Origin: Lunularia cruciata
Lineage: Eukaryota > Streptophyta > Marchantiopsida > Lunulariales > Lunulariaceae
DNA: 64,000 nt
Assembly: GCA_948567375.1 (NCBI GenBank)
Contig: OX419755.1
Span: 5,399,001-5,463,000 of the forward strand
Reading direction: 5' to 3'
How positions within the stretch are numbered: the stretch's first letter is position 1; every line of letters begins with the position of its first letter. Shown piece by piece: positions 11,601 through 23,879 of the stretch. The notes beneath the pieces are model-generated. The model had not been told where the DNA came from. It was given only the letters and a program-made list of their open reading frames with translations, and did no database searches. The position numbers were made by a program, and so were the translations under genes.

Positions 11601-14600
11601 ATTCAAATCGATCATTCCCATCAAGGACTACTACTACTACTGCTACATCCCAAAACTTGCTATAAAGGTTCAGAGTCTTCTTATATCACGCAAGAGTCTA
11701 CCTCCATAGCTCTCTCATCAGTGAACATTCTCGCCTCAAAATACTTCCACCCTGAACGTAATTTGCAGCTCTAGATCAATGTGCCGAACTGGACTAACAA
11801 TAGCTTCATTGACTGCTTACTTTGCAGCTCTAGATTAATGATCTGGATCAACAAACATCTCAACAAGAACCTACGTATTTGCTTCAGATAACATTCACAC
11901 TTCTGTCAACTTCAGAAACAAGAGGAGGTTATATGAACTTTCTTAAGTTGGGTATGAAAATTGAGGTATATAGATGGATTGTTATTTAGATTCTGCTTTC
12001 TTTGAAGCACTTAATGATTATTATGAAGTTAAGTATTCTGTTGGGACTATATTTTGAATCATTTCTCTATCCCAAATTCAAACAAAAAAGGTGACCCTTT
12101 ACCACAACTATCAACATAAGAAGAAGGTGGGAAGTAAGTCCTACTCACTACAAGAAAGGAGACAAGAAAACACAATGATCCTTGACTCTACACTCATATG
12201 TGAATAAGCTGCACTAAAGTCCAGTATATGGGTTGATATGTCCTAAATTTTGTCTTGTAGCAAAATTATTGCTGTTCTTGGTTATAGTCTCAATTACCTT
12301 CAATGAATGTTTGAGGGTGCCTCATGCAGTATTTAAATTCTTTGTGAGAGCTGTAGGTATTTTGAATAACTCGATCCCCGCTTTGGTGGAGTAAAAAGAA
12401 ACGTAAAGTTTCCATATATCCTAGATGATTGGTATATAATGTCAATTTGGGAATAGTGTTTGTTTTCATTTTGTCTTGGTGAAATGGGGATATGGATGAG
12501 TCTTATCTAATTGTGGATTTTAACCAAACTTGGTAGACTAAATGGCATTGACTTGGATGATTGAGCTTGCTCTAGAATACACATCGGACTAAGCTTTTCA
12601 AAAGAATAATAGCATTCTAAAGAAGTTTTGATTAATTCGACTAGCTTTACATATGTGTGTGGTTTAGATGCTGATGGGAATTGCGACAATTCCGAACCTT
12701 CTAATTAAGGATTTGACTGCGTAGGTCTTGGTTGACTCGTCTTAGCCAAAGTAAAAGAAATTGATGAAGATAGGCTAATTAATAAAAAATTCTCGCACAA
12801 TCAACCCCAATACGCGTTACTTATGAATTTCTTCAACGATTTGATGTTTATTAGGTCCCACCTAACTATGCATTCACAATAAGGCTAACATCCTTCCATA
12901 TTGAGATGATTTCGTTGTTTATAAATGGCTAACTTTTTCATCTAACCTCCTCCTTCCTCACCGTATCAACGTCTTATATTTAGTGCACCTGAAGAAGAGA
13001 TGAGAAAGAATCCGAGAGTTAGGGAAGGAAGTTGTGGAAACAAGAGATCTAATGTCTAGAGCTATCAACAAAAGATTCTTGCATTCGATACGGAATAACG
13101 TAAAATACTAATCGAATTTTGCAGACATGGAGCATGTTCACAGCTTCTGCTTCAGCAGCATCATTCACCATGCAGAAATGTTTTGAATCCTTTGTTTATC
13201 CTGTGCCATAGGACATCCGTTTCATACCTTAAGGGTACGATACAGATCGAGACTTCATGCCCGTAGGAGCGGTAGATGGTTGTGACATCTTGTTGGCGAG
13301 TCTGTTCTCGGCCAATCAAACTCCTCAGACGAGGTCATAGATTAGAAGAAATTGCTTTGCCTTACGATTGGTTAATTTCAAAAGAAATTTCTGAACCCAC
13401 AGACATCATGAAGTTCGAATCGTATCATGGATAACTTGTAGGCGTGCGTGATACAGCTTGAGAAATGGAGAAGATGGATAAACGAGAAGAAAATAGAATG
13501 GAGTACAGAGTGGATGCTCGGAGGTGGATGTGGGCTAAGGCTAAAGAAGGTTACAGTGGGCGGGACGCATGTATCCCACCGAATAGAAGTGACGAAGTAA
13601 AATGTCAATGTGAAGTACAGAATTAGTACAAAGACAGGGGCCCGGGCCCACAAATGCTTTCCTGCAGGGCACGAAGGTGGTCGAGTGATATGATGGAGCA
13701 GAGTTTGGCATAGAGTCCACTCAAAGTCCTTTGATAGTGAGTCGGTCAGCTGCAAGGTAGGGGGAAGCTGAAGAACTGGTAATGCATCGACACTTCAAGA
13801 GTAGTTCGTAATAAAACAGGGCAAGCTTTAAGATCAAGAAGAGGGCACGGATTTCGTCTCAGTGATGGAGGTTCCTGATTCGTAGCAAACACGCCAAGCT
13901 ACACGACTTTCATTGTATTTGACACGTGGTATTCTCTGGACTCTTATGTCGACATCCCGAAGACAGACGTTTGTTTTGCCTGCCGTGCAGGCTTTGGACT
14001 CCCTTCCAAACACTTCGCTAACCGGTAAGCTTGAAATTGTCGTTCCCTTTGATACATTACCAGTTGTCGGCGTAAGCTGAACACACGTAGGGAAATGACA
14101 AGCCACAATCCTCAACACCGTAGTTTGTGCTGTAGCTACAGTACCTGTTGAAACGTGTCAACCGCAAGTCCCGGATGAGATAAGACGAAATGTGATCGAC
14201 GCATATAATCATAATTCTCTTACAGCGCTCACATAGCTCCACTCGCAAGGGCACCTTAAGTAGCATATCGTAGCAGCTCAAGGTAATGATCGAAGCGTGC
14301 CAATCTGGAAAAGCAAGGTCCTTTCTCTTAGCTGTAACAGATGCAATGGCTGTTACATCGGATTTAGGAACTTACTGACCTGGAAGCAGCTGGCGTTTAT
14401 CCTCAAGTAACATACACATAAGCAACCGGCAATAAGGATCGGTGTATTTGCTCGGGCCAAGCTCTCGTTGGACGTTGGATCGGCACCTCCCCTGCAGTGT
14501 TTGACCATTAATATCATGCCTCAGAGGCACAACAGACTTACACAAATACAGACTGGCCTAAATAACCTAAATAACAAATCGAACGAGCAATCAGGTTTTC

Positions 14601-14816
14601 AAGCGAGCGAGATAATGCATGAACATTAACCGATTTCAGTTGGATACATTCACTGCCACTTCGTCGCGGTCTATAATGATCTGGCTAGATAAAACATTTG
14701 AAGCAATGAAATTGAAATAAGGTAAACAAGGACGAAGTTGGAACCACCACCATCTTCCTAATGTGGCACCACCTTGTGTCAACTTTGAGCTCATGATCAA
14801 CTGGGCTGTGTGCCCT
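8646..14816. other. Long intergenic stretch, no supported gene
   Basis: About 6 kb with no exon chain or protein family I can support. Visible features are a purine-rich tract (8646-8830), a run of fifteen G (10387-10401), CTA/ACT trinucleotide runs near 11345 and 11625-11645, and an AT-richer part from about 11.9 to 13.4 kb. A short frame near 11395-11535 has plausible amino-acid usage but no start codon. The part nearest 14816 is probably the 3'UTR and downstream flank of the INTS9 gene, which reads leftward. Confidence 0.4.
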
Positions 14817-17800
14817 TTACAGAACGTTGAGAGCACTGTTTAGTACTTCAACAATGAGTCGTCGAAGACCAGGTTCATTGGCATGAACATTTATTTTGGC
14901 TGACGTAATTTCAATCTTAGCTGAAGATGGAGACGTTATTTCTATAATGACTTCTTTGCTGTCAACTTTTTCCGCCAGATTATTGTCTTCCTGAACAGTT
15001 CTTTCTGTTACATATATATCATACATCTGCCGCTCTCTAAATGCTGTGAGAAGAGAGTCCACATCAACTTTCCCCCACCGTATCTGATGCCTGGGCATAC
15101 TGCGTAGGCTACCCCCGCAGTAACTGGAAGGGGACGGCATCTCAAGAGACCAGCGACCATCTTTTAGATGAAGATCCGCATTGAGCCGTGCGGCTGCTAC
15201 CTTTCCACTTTTGATCTGTTTTAACTGAATCTGCAGGGCAAGATCGGCCGACATCTCAACTTCCATGTCATTCTGAAAGCGAGGTATTTTGTAAGGATGC
15301 CGTAATTTGTAGCAAGAAACCTCTCCTAAAGGTGAACCTGCTGGTCCTTGAGAACTTCCAAGGTCTTTTAAGGTCTCTGGTACCTGCAGCATCAAGATTC
15401 CGAGTTGAAACAATGCTGTTGACCGCATCATATCGTCACCAAGAGAAGCTCTGGTTGAGTTAAACTAGCTTGCCATGCAGCTAGTATTGAGAATACTAGC
15501 TGCACTAACAATGCTACAATACAGAGTTATCATCTCACTACATGTTTAACTTGAACTAGAAAAAATAGAACGGAATCAGGACTAATTACAGGAAAGCCTT
15601 CACCACCTCCCCACTTCCAGGCGATAATGTGAGAAGCAGTCGTCCAACTATAGACACGAACATTGCTGTGGTAGAGAGCGACACTGACTCTAAAAGTTGT
15701 ACATTCTATGGGTCAAAACCAAGCACTGATGACTCTGCTTATACGTGGGATCCATATTCTGTTGTACATCGATAAACAGCTGTGTCGACTTAATCTTTTC
15801 CCCTGTATACTAAGTTAAAAAAAAAAACACGTTAAACTAGACATGCGCGAATCTTAAAATCCTATTCGTACCGTGAGAGTCACTTCCAATTTACAGTATT
15901 TAGAAGAAAGGTCTATGATTAAGCTGAAAGCATCAACTTACCAGTGTTAGACGTGGCTTTAATTTGCGAATTATGGAAGCAACTTCATCAGACCTGTGGA
16001 CACATATAGAAGCAAAGGAATACATGCGATGTGGAAATTGGTATGGATATTACAACTTGCGACTGACTGACTTTGAGAAGATCGCACAATCTGCCTATGA
16101 CTGAACTGATTCATATTCCGCCTCTGGATAGATCTGGTAACAATGGCAGAACATCTACATCAAACTAAGGCAAGAACTCACTTGAGATTAGCAAGCACTG
16201 GTTGATGAAGGACCTGGATAGTACATGGCTCGAAAGGCGCAAGTAGCAACTTTGGATCAATATTCGGCTGAACATGAGGAGACATAAACCACTTAAGTTA
16301 ATCAACCTTGTGAATAGAAATAGAACAAGCGGCTTTTTAAGGTTTTGATCTCGAGTAACCCCATCTACCGAGCTGCTTAATTTGTAGTCCATTTCCCACT
16401 AGAAACCATGGTACCCTAGAGAGAGCGTTGTCTGGATAGAAATGTACCAGAATTTCAGTCTTATGTGCGGGGTAGGAAGGGGTTACAGTAAGTACCCTAG
16501 TAACCGAGAAACACGTCAACTCCAATAAACAATCCGCCTTTATCCTCTATGGCAGCAATGTACTTACTTCCGTCAATATAAGCAAACAAAGCGGATTATT
16601 TCGCCAGCGGTGCAGTAATTGAACTGCTGAACCAACTCGTAAAGTCCAATGCGTGGCAAACACCACACAGGGCTCCTGCCAACATCGCCTGCCAACTGAA
16701 GAATGAGTTGCTGTGTAGCACAATCTTCATTCCCTTCTCAGCAGGGGAAAGTTCAAATCTAAAGCAAAAATATTTTATCATAGTGCGGAGCATGTCTTAT
16801 ACGTGACGTTTTGTCGATTCGAACTGGCTCGGAAGTAAACAAAGCAGCTATAGTACACTCCTTAACTGTGAAGACAGATATAGCTTATAAGAAGCACAGA
16901 AGGCTTTCAACAAGGTAAAATATGTATTCCTGCATCAGATTGACATACGCAGAAATTGTACGCGGAGCTCAAGCTGACATCCTCCAAAGTCATGACTTGG
17001 CATCAGTCTCACTTTAAGAGCAGAGGAAAGGACATGTACTTACAGCAAATCAGGAGTGTGAAGTGCTGGAAAATGGTGGAGTCGCTTCTCTCGTATAGCT
17101 TCCACAAAGCCAAATAGAGGCTCCCCCGCATACAGCTGCAATGACCAGTTACGACATTCAAAGTCTTTCAATCTTCAACCACAACATAGACCATCCGAAC
17201 AGGTAAGTTAGTCCTTCAGATCAAGCATATCTGTTATAGATGGAGAGGTCAACCCATGCGGAGCTCAAGAACATGTAGGACTGCCCTTGTGTCAAACTGT
17301 TTTAGCAATATTCATGAATTTTGCAAGTTTCGCCATCATGGCATTGCTGAATTCTTCATTTTCTATGTATTGCGTATATTAGGACATGAGAGCAGAAGCC
17401 ATTCGAAGAACGGGGGATCCAGAACTCATTAAAAGCATATTTCTATGTATTAAGTATTTATTCAGGCGAATATCTATAAAAGTCTGGTAGAAACATAGAA
17501 TTTATATGTCCGCCTTGCCGACGAAATGCAAAATCAAGAGTCGGAGTACAAGAAGTTAAAATCAGCCATGGGTCCTTGTGCAACTTTCAACTTTAGAGGT
17601 GAACAGTCAATTGATGGCTCTAACAAGAGGTAAAGATCTTCTTATTTACGAGCATCTTGGAACCTCGTGAACGCATGTAAGCGTACCACAAGGGAATGAT
17701 GGATAGTCCATAGACAGCCAAACTACAAATCGAACTTAAATCTCTTAGGTGGACACAATGGGAGGTGAGGAAACTAAGGGTTTTCTTAAGGTGTGACTGT

Positions 17801-20800
17801 GCAAATCACTTGGGGAAGACAGCAATATCATGAACACAATCTTTCGATCCTATGATATGTATGTAGTGCTATTGTCTTCACTCCTTGGCCCGACTATAAT
17901 GTCTACCGTATTAAATATATCGAAGTAAGAGTACTACCCTAAAAGTGGACGAGAGGATAATAGAACCCATCAAAAACGAAGAGAGGCTAAGTTCGGAACG
18001 CTTCCAGCGAGTATCCTGCTAGAACAAACCCTGTCATATGGACACCAAGATCTTTCAACTCTGCTTCTGAACACGAGAAAGACTAGTAACTTGAAAAAAT
18101 GCCACATTCTTTACTGTCACAATAGAACAATCAGAAAAGAGCACACAGGTCGGAGAGCTAATTGGTTGAAGAAAAGCGTTAGCACTACTAGTGCACCTGA
18201 TAACTGGGATGAATCACCTATCTGCAACCTTCATGCATCATGAAGAGATAAGGCAGGAATAGATTGAAATTAGAGTCATATAGAAGCCATCACCTTCTCT
18301 TGTCTCGCAGAGCTGAGCCACTCTGGCACAGTGTTCGCATAAGCCAGCAATTCCTCTGCCACTGGCGATATATAAAAAATTGGAACTTGTCTGCAAAAGG
18401 CGTATTCACCTCAATCAGCGCGTACAGCAACTAATGGTTTTACATTTTCTTATGCAAAACCATACATTACATATAATGGTCTTACATATTCTTTTGGTTT
18501 CATGAAATATTTGTGATTAAGAAAGACTCTTGAGAATTGGATAAAATTGTAATCAGATAAGCAGCTTGTGTGCTGCTGCAGAAAATAGGTATAGTTCTCA
18601 AATAAGCCTGGTGAACTTACTCTAGTCCAGCCGACCGAAGCTGAGTCGACAAATCTTCAAGGATCTCAAGGAAAGAGCCATATAAGCTGAGAGGTATCAA
18701 CACGGAGCCACCCCCGCCAACGGCCTCCACGCCAGCTTTGGATATTGCCCTTATTCTTTTATCCACGTTCTGGAAGTTTGACTGCTTTGGAGCTTCCTGC
18801 TCCTCACAGGAACTTTTTATTGACTTATCAGATGGTACTGGTACGAGCACATTGGATAAATGTTTATGTATTGCACCTGAGTTGCCAGGTGTTGAGCCGA
18901 TAGGAGCAGGAGAGACAGAAGATGACGGGCTGGCTGAAAGACGCTGAGAGGACTGTTTCTGTACTACTCCTTCGATGCCCTGGTGGAGCTCGTTTGACAT
19001 GGTTTGGACAGCCTTCAGGTCCACACTCTTGTTTTCGGCAACTGAAACTGCTTCTGCTTTTCTCACTTCAGCAGAATCTACTTCCAGGAATTCTGGGGCT
19101 TTCCCACAGGAAAACAGAAGAACTTCACAACCGCCTAATGCAGGAAAATCCAACGGCATCGAATGATTTGGGTTTAAGACAGATGTACTGATATATGTAA
19201 CATTCCTGTCAGTCCCTTTGATTATCCAATTGCAGGAGCCTATACCAAAACCGGAGCTTGAAGGCTTAATCCTTACAGAGCCATTTATGTTGACTTCCTC
19301 CCCGTACCGAAGCCGATGGATCTTTGCGATACATGCTTTGATATCAGCTGTGCTGTGTTGTACCCCGTATATAAAAACCAGCAGACAACCCACAGTCCCA
19401 AGAAAGAGAAGAAATTCTCAGTGAGTGAAAATATATCCAGAACTGGTAACAACAGGCACATAGTTTTACTTAGAAACTCCCATGAACATCACTCCCACAG
19501 CTTGACAATCATAAAACGATACAGTTCACATGGTTACGAAGAACAGCAACTGCACGCTTAATAGAAGCTGAAAAGGATAACATCTTCAGCGGTAGTAAAG
19601 GTCAACCTGTATAGACGATGCCATTCTTCTCCAGCGCTACTACCAGATATCTGCTCGTTCAATTCTGAGGGAAATATACATTCTAGCCAGGGTGGTATTT
19701 CCGGCCTTTTTGTCCGACCATACAACTGCACAAACTCTGCATGGAGTGAAACTAACTCTTCCATCATCAACTGGCCAAGTTTGGCGGTTGCATCCGTTGC
19801 ATAAATCTGGTTATCAGGAGATGATCACAGTTAACAACATATGCTGGAGCTGGAAAATTAGACACTTCTTTTACCATAGGTCTATGAGTCCTTGATGTGT
19901 AGTGTGGGACTACACCAGTGTCAACCTTGAGGCCATAGACTGACAAAATTCTAACATATTTGATTGAAATGCTCATAAAACCTTTGCAGACGACAAGACT
20001 GATCAGCATGAAGTGCATCAGGAAAGATCGAGGCGCAGTTTACCTTTGCAGAAAATTCCGTATTGCGGAAGAGAAAGGGCAAGCCCAGCATAGCCACAGG
20101 ATTTGATATGATGACAGCATCGAGCAACGACACAACTAGGAGCTGAAAATCAGGTGTCCTGTACCATGGTGCAGCATCCAGTAGACCACTCGATCCCATT
20201 CTATAGTCGTGACTCTTATCACCTCCGTTTTGACTTGTTGACTCATGTGTTGAAGTCCTCTTGAGTCCTACTTTTGGTAGTTTGATCGCGGGGACTAGAG
20301 CCTCCTTATACTCACCGGAGGACACATTTCCCCTCAAATCTCTTTTCCCGCTATGCGTGTAGAGGCTATCCGTCCCAGATCCTAGCCCCAAGCTTGAGCT
20401 GGAAGGAAGCTTAGAACCACCAGCAATTTTGTTCACGTCAACAGGTCCAGGATTGTGTTCTTTGGATGGTAGGATAGTAGGAAGGAACAAGAGAAGGGAA
20501 GACAGATCAATCGGGGACTCCAGGAGCAATTTAGTCCGGCAAACCTCGAGTAAGAAGCTTGTTGGACTTAACGATTCGTCCCTTCCACCCCCTCCCAAAC
20601 ACGTCTGCAGAAAAGTGACGGGACATCGAAGGTAATACTTGGCTCAGATGTAATGAGAGGTGAAGGGGACACAGTAGGAAGGGGTCTATAAGATGTTGCA
20701 CACCAAGGACAGGCCACATTGCACATATATTTCCTTCATCTACAATGCACACATAAGCTATCATGAGCTAGAAGCACGCATATGATTGTTGTTTAAGAAG

Positions 20801-20818
20801 CACACGTACCAGTTTCAT
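14817..20818 (-). CDS. INTS9: Integrator complex subunit 9 homologue, ten exons
   Basis: Minus-strand exons: 20810-20818, 20044-20637, 19607-19806, 18621-19352, 18294-18390, 17044-17135, 16568-16688, 16182-16267, 15942-15993, 14817-15383. All introns are GT-AG, phases agree and the total is 2550 bp (849 residues plus stop). INTS9 is a catalytically inactive metallo-beta-lactamase/beta-CASP protein that pairs with INTS11 in the nuclear Integrator complex. The N-terminus MKLYYLRCPVTF resembles animal INTS9. ISNPVAMLGLPFL (about residues 182-196) sits where active relatives carry the metal-binding HxHxDH, and no such motif is visible. Exon 4 has SSGFGIGSCNWIIKG. Exons 5-7 hold beta-CASP segments including SPVAEELLAYANTVPEWL and WQEPCVVFATHWTLR. 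Exon 10 carries the C-terminal dimerisation region. The protein is longer than I recall for Arabidopsis (about 700) because of Ser/Gly-rich linkers in exons 2 and 4. Exon 1 has only three codons and is the least certain part. Confidence 0.88.
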
Positions 20819-21207
20819 GACTTGAGAAAGGTGACAGCACCCACGGCTGTCTAACAGCCACGAAATCGACAATTCACGTCGAAAATTTTCTGTTCACATC
20901 AGTCCTCTGTATCACGAAGACTTCGCTAAGTGACTAGCTGAAGGATTCACCAGTCGGTCACTCTTCTCCACATTTATCGACCTAAATAGGCAATTTCAAA
21001 ACTCACAACGGAACAAATTGTTATAACTGAAGAGCCTCAGAGTGTTTGCTCGAAAAATTATCCAACACTGACAAGGCCCATCCATATCTCCAACTTCAAA
21101 GTCTACGTTCTACGTTCTACGTAACGAGCTGCGGTCACTCTCGGCGCAATGCAAATTTCAAATTAATTGCATCTTTTCTCCGCACATAGTTTACGCTACA
21201 CTCCACA
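20819..21207. promoter_or_regulatory. Shared divergent promoter interval upstream of INTS9
   Basis: This 389-bp gap separates the INTS9 ATG (minus) from the ATG of a candidate plus-strand exon. It contains a triplet repeat of TCTACGT at about 21102-21122, giving closely spaced ACGT cores of the kind bound by plant bZIP factors. No clear TATA box is obvious for either side, as is common for housekeeping genes. Bidirectionality is inferred from geometry only. Confidence 0.35.
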
Positions 21208-21400
21208 GTGTCCACTTTGCCAATGCCATCGACTTTCCAACACTCCCATCGACAATCATCGTCGGCAGTTCGCTTCCCTCTCGCCTCTCTGCACGCGACG
21301 AGCTTCAGTACTCTTTCCCCTACTTCCTGCAGTGACCGGAGCGTGCAGGGGGTCAACCGGGGTTTTGTGGAAACTAAACAGGTTCCGATCGACCTTGCAG
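21208..21400 (+). CDS. Candidate first exon with transit-peptide-like N-terminus
   Basis: An open frame starting at ATG 21208 (or in-frame ATG 21223) encodes about 64 residues rich in Ser, Thr, His and Arg with few acidic residues, the usual composition of an organelle-targeting peptide. It ends at a strong donor, GCAG followed by GTAAGC, at 21401. The segment just before the donor (FVETKQVPIDLA) looks like the start of a mature protein. I could not identify downstream exons before the repeat-rich DNA at about 22 kb; a possible 24-base exon at 21488-21511 is not convincing. The product is unrecognised, and the gene may be truncated. Confidence 0.35.
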
Positions 21401-22110
21401 GTAAGCAGCATCGTATGAGAATCGATGTTCTGACTCGAATACACCGGCTCTCTATCCTGGACCTCGTAAGGTTACTGGCAATTCCAGGTTTCCTCGCCGA
21501 GCAGTCTTACTGGTGTGAGCGGTCTGTAAAAGCAAGTAGAAGTGAAATCATGAGAAAAGGGTTCAGGGCTTTCCAATTCCGTCCAGCCAACGGATGGTCT
21601 AGCACAGCAGGATTGTGGATATGTAATTGACATTTTATAACTCTCTCTTGGGGTCTCGTTTTAGACCCAATTTCTTTACATGTACTGTTTAACAGCAGCA
21701 AAAATTGACTGCAACAAAAATCCTGGTTGTTAGCTACTTATAATATCAAGTAATAATTTATATCTCATAGAAATCGAATACATGGATTAATTCTGGGTTT
21801 TATTCATTTAAGAGGACATAAAGCATTTCTAATTGAGTCGAATGAATTGAACTAGTTAGTTAGCCTTCGAGAATTAGTAGCTTAATCAGTCCTAATATCA
21901 AGGTTCCATGTCCTGGGGACGGACGGACGAACGGACGAACGGATGTACGTGCGAAGGTTCTAATCAATCCGCTAAGGGATCTTCTGGAGAATATTCTTCC
22001 TATGACGGAAACTTTCTGCCTTGCCAAAATACCTACACGAGTGGTCGTCATTATATGTTTATCATGGCTATCTTAAGTGATTTGTATTTTTCCTCCATGA
22101 CCAGAAGGAG
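21401..22110. other. Gene flank with GGAC/GAAC tract at the edge of repeat-rich DNA
   Basis: This may be intron and flank of the candidate gene starting at 21208. It holds a GGAC/GAAC tetranucleotide tract at about 21917-21942, the last such tract noticed in the window. No further exon can be supported. Confidence 0.35.
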
Positions 22111-22114
22111 CAAG

Positions 22115-22665
22115 GGCAATCGCTTAGAAAACACGAAGGATGAGAAGACCCGTCAAGCACAAGGGTGAGAAAAAAATAATAAAAAATAATGTGACGAAGC
22201 TCCAATAGAATCAATATGAGAATCTGCCTTATTGCACCACTATGACCATAAGGGGTTTTGATATTGCACTTGATTGGGATCGTCGTGAAACATTAGCTTT
22301 CATCAGTCGTGGCCGCCTCACAATTTGTTTTGTTTTGTCTTTTGGAATTAAGTGTCGATTCATGGCTTGAATAAAGTTCATTCATCAGTCAAGTAGCTCA
22401 TGTTAAAAGCTAAAACTCGGACAAAACTATTTTGGGTTTCTCTATACCTTATGCTAGTTTTAAGGATATATTTCTAATGTGTATTAGAAAAGAAAGGGAT
22501 GAATTGACTTGAAAGAAAGTTAATGTTCTTTTGTACATATTAGGCACTTTTTCCGCTTAGGAAAACCGAAGGATGGGAAGACCCCATCAAGCCATACAAG
22601 GAGAGAAAAAAAGAGGTAACATGGGGCTAAGCCCCAATAGAATTCTGCCCTAACGCACCTAAGAT
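22115..22665. repeat. Diverged repeat pair, 'ggatgggaagacc' family
   Basis: Two diverged copies of one sequence lie at about 22125-22235 and 22555-22655. Each has GAAGGATG(G)GAAGACCC, then an A-rich stretch and AAGC(T/C)CCAATAGAAT. A third partial copy (ggatgggaagaccctatcaag) is at about 48328. This is a dispersed repeat of unknown origin, possibly a terminal part of an unrecognised element. Confidence 0.45.
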
Positions 22666-23490
22666 ATCCGAGTTATGCAAGTCATACGGTCTACACACTA
22701 GAGCATCATAATGTGGATTGCACCATAATACTCTCCTATGGATTGCACCATAGGAGAGGAGGACTTTTTCAGGGCGTAAGACTGTTTGACAGACTAGGGG
22801 GTTTCAGAAATAGATTTACTAATCTCTGTATCTTTTCATATAGATTGATACGAAGCATTGACTTAATCGGTATAGAGTGCGGATCGGGGACAAAAAGAGA
22901 TAGTTATGGAGTTCTGGTCAAGTTCCTTATTATTAGTACACTCCGTATAGAGTGGCTTGTAGAAAATAAAAAATATGGAAATTTTCATTATCAGTCCGCA
23001 ATGCATTAATTAGGGTTAATAACATGGTTGTTAGGTTAGGGTGAATGGGATGGGTAACCAAAGTGGGGATGATGAAGAAAGGTGATGGATTTCTCTCCTT
23101 GTCCTCCGAGCAAGAATGAGAAAATTGATGAAAATAGATTACATACGAGAATGCAAATGATTGCGCAAGCGGGGGAGAATGTAAATGAATTCCATGAGCG
23201 TGACACGCCGAGCAAGACAAGAACAAGAAATCTGAACTAACAAGAAAGCATTGCATGAGGAATACTAGATCAAGAAAGTATTGACAATAGAGTGTGAAGA
23301 TTTGAAGATTACGCTATGTGAAGATTAGAAGATTACATTGTGTGAAGGGAGGAAGGAGAAATGAATTTTGTTTGAAACTATATCCAACATACTTAAGTTA
23401 CTATTTAAACTAGTACAAATTACAAAATGAATTTTTATCTTGTAGCTAGCTTGTCATTGTGAATAGAACAAAGTATTGCATTGAGAAGAG
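22666..23490. other. Unclassified AT-rich repeat-type DNA
   Basis: No gene is supported. A 98-codon plus-strand frame at 22713-23009 has no recognisable similarity. Base composition and neighbours suggest transposon-derived DNA. Confidence 0.35.
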
Positions 23491-23494
23491 TAGA

Positions 23495-23830
23495 GCGTAT
23501 CGACCAAGTGTTATTTTTGGTGATTCAAGAATCAAGCGAGGAGGACATGGTGCTGAATCAAGTGAGGATGACAATGTTGAATAAAACATGCTTCGACCAA
23601 GTGTTAATTTTGGTGATGAAGGAATCAAGCAAGGAGGACATCGTTGAATACAACATACCCAAACCAAGTGTTAATTTTGGTGATGAAGGAATCAAGCAAG
23701 GAGGGCAGCATTGAAAATAACATGCTCAAAGGATGTTGAGAGCATGTCAGACCAAGCTTGTGATTCATGAATCAAGTTGTTACTTTTGGTGATTCATGAT
23801 TTGAGCAAGGAGGACCGAGTTCAAATAGAA
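23495..23830 (+). repeat. Degenerate tandem repeat, about four units
   Basis: The motif CCAAGTGTTA(A/T)TTTTGGTGAT followed by (A)ATCAAGC(A/G)AGGAGGAC recurs at about 23499, 23597 and 23661, with a more diverged unit near 23768. Spacing is irregular at 64-107 bp. No function is apparent. Confidence 0.55.
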
Positions 23831-23879
23831 CATGCCTAGAGGAGTACTTATGGTGCATTAACTAGAAATATTAAGAAAT

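Noticed and set aside
13378-13755. 125-codon minus-strand frame with a hydrophobic centre
   Set aside because: Low-complexity Phe/Ser/His composition from CT-rich DNA. It lies in the downstream flank of INTS9.
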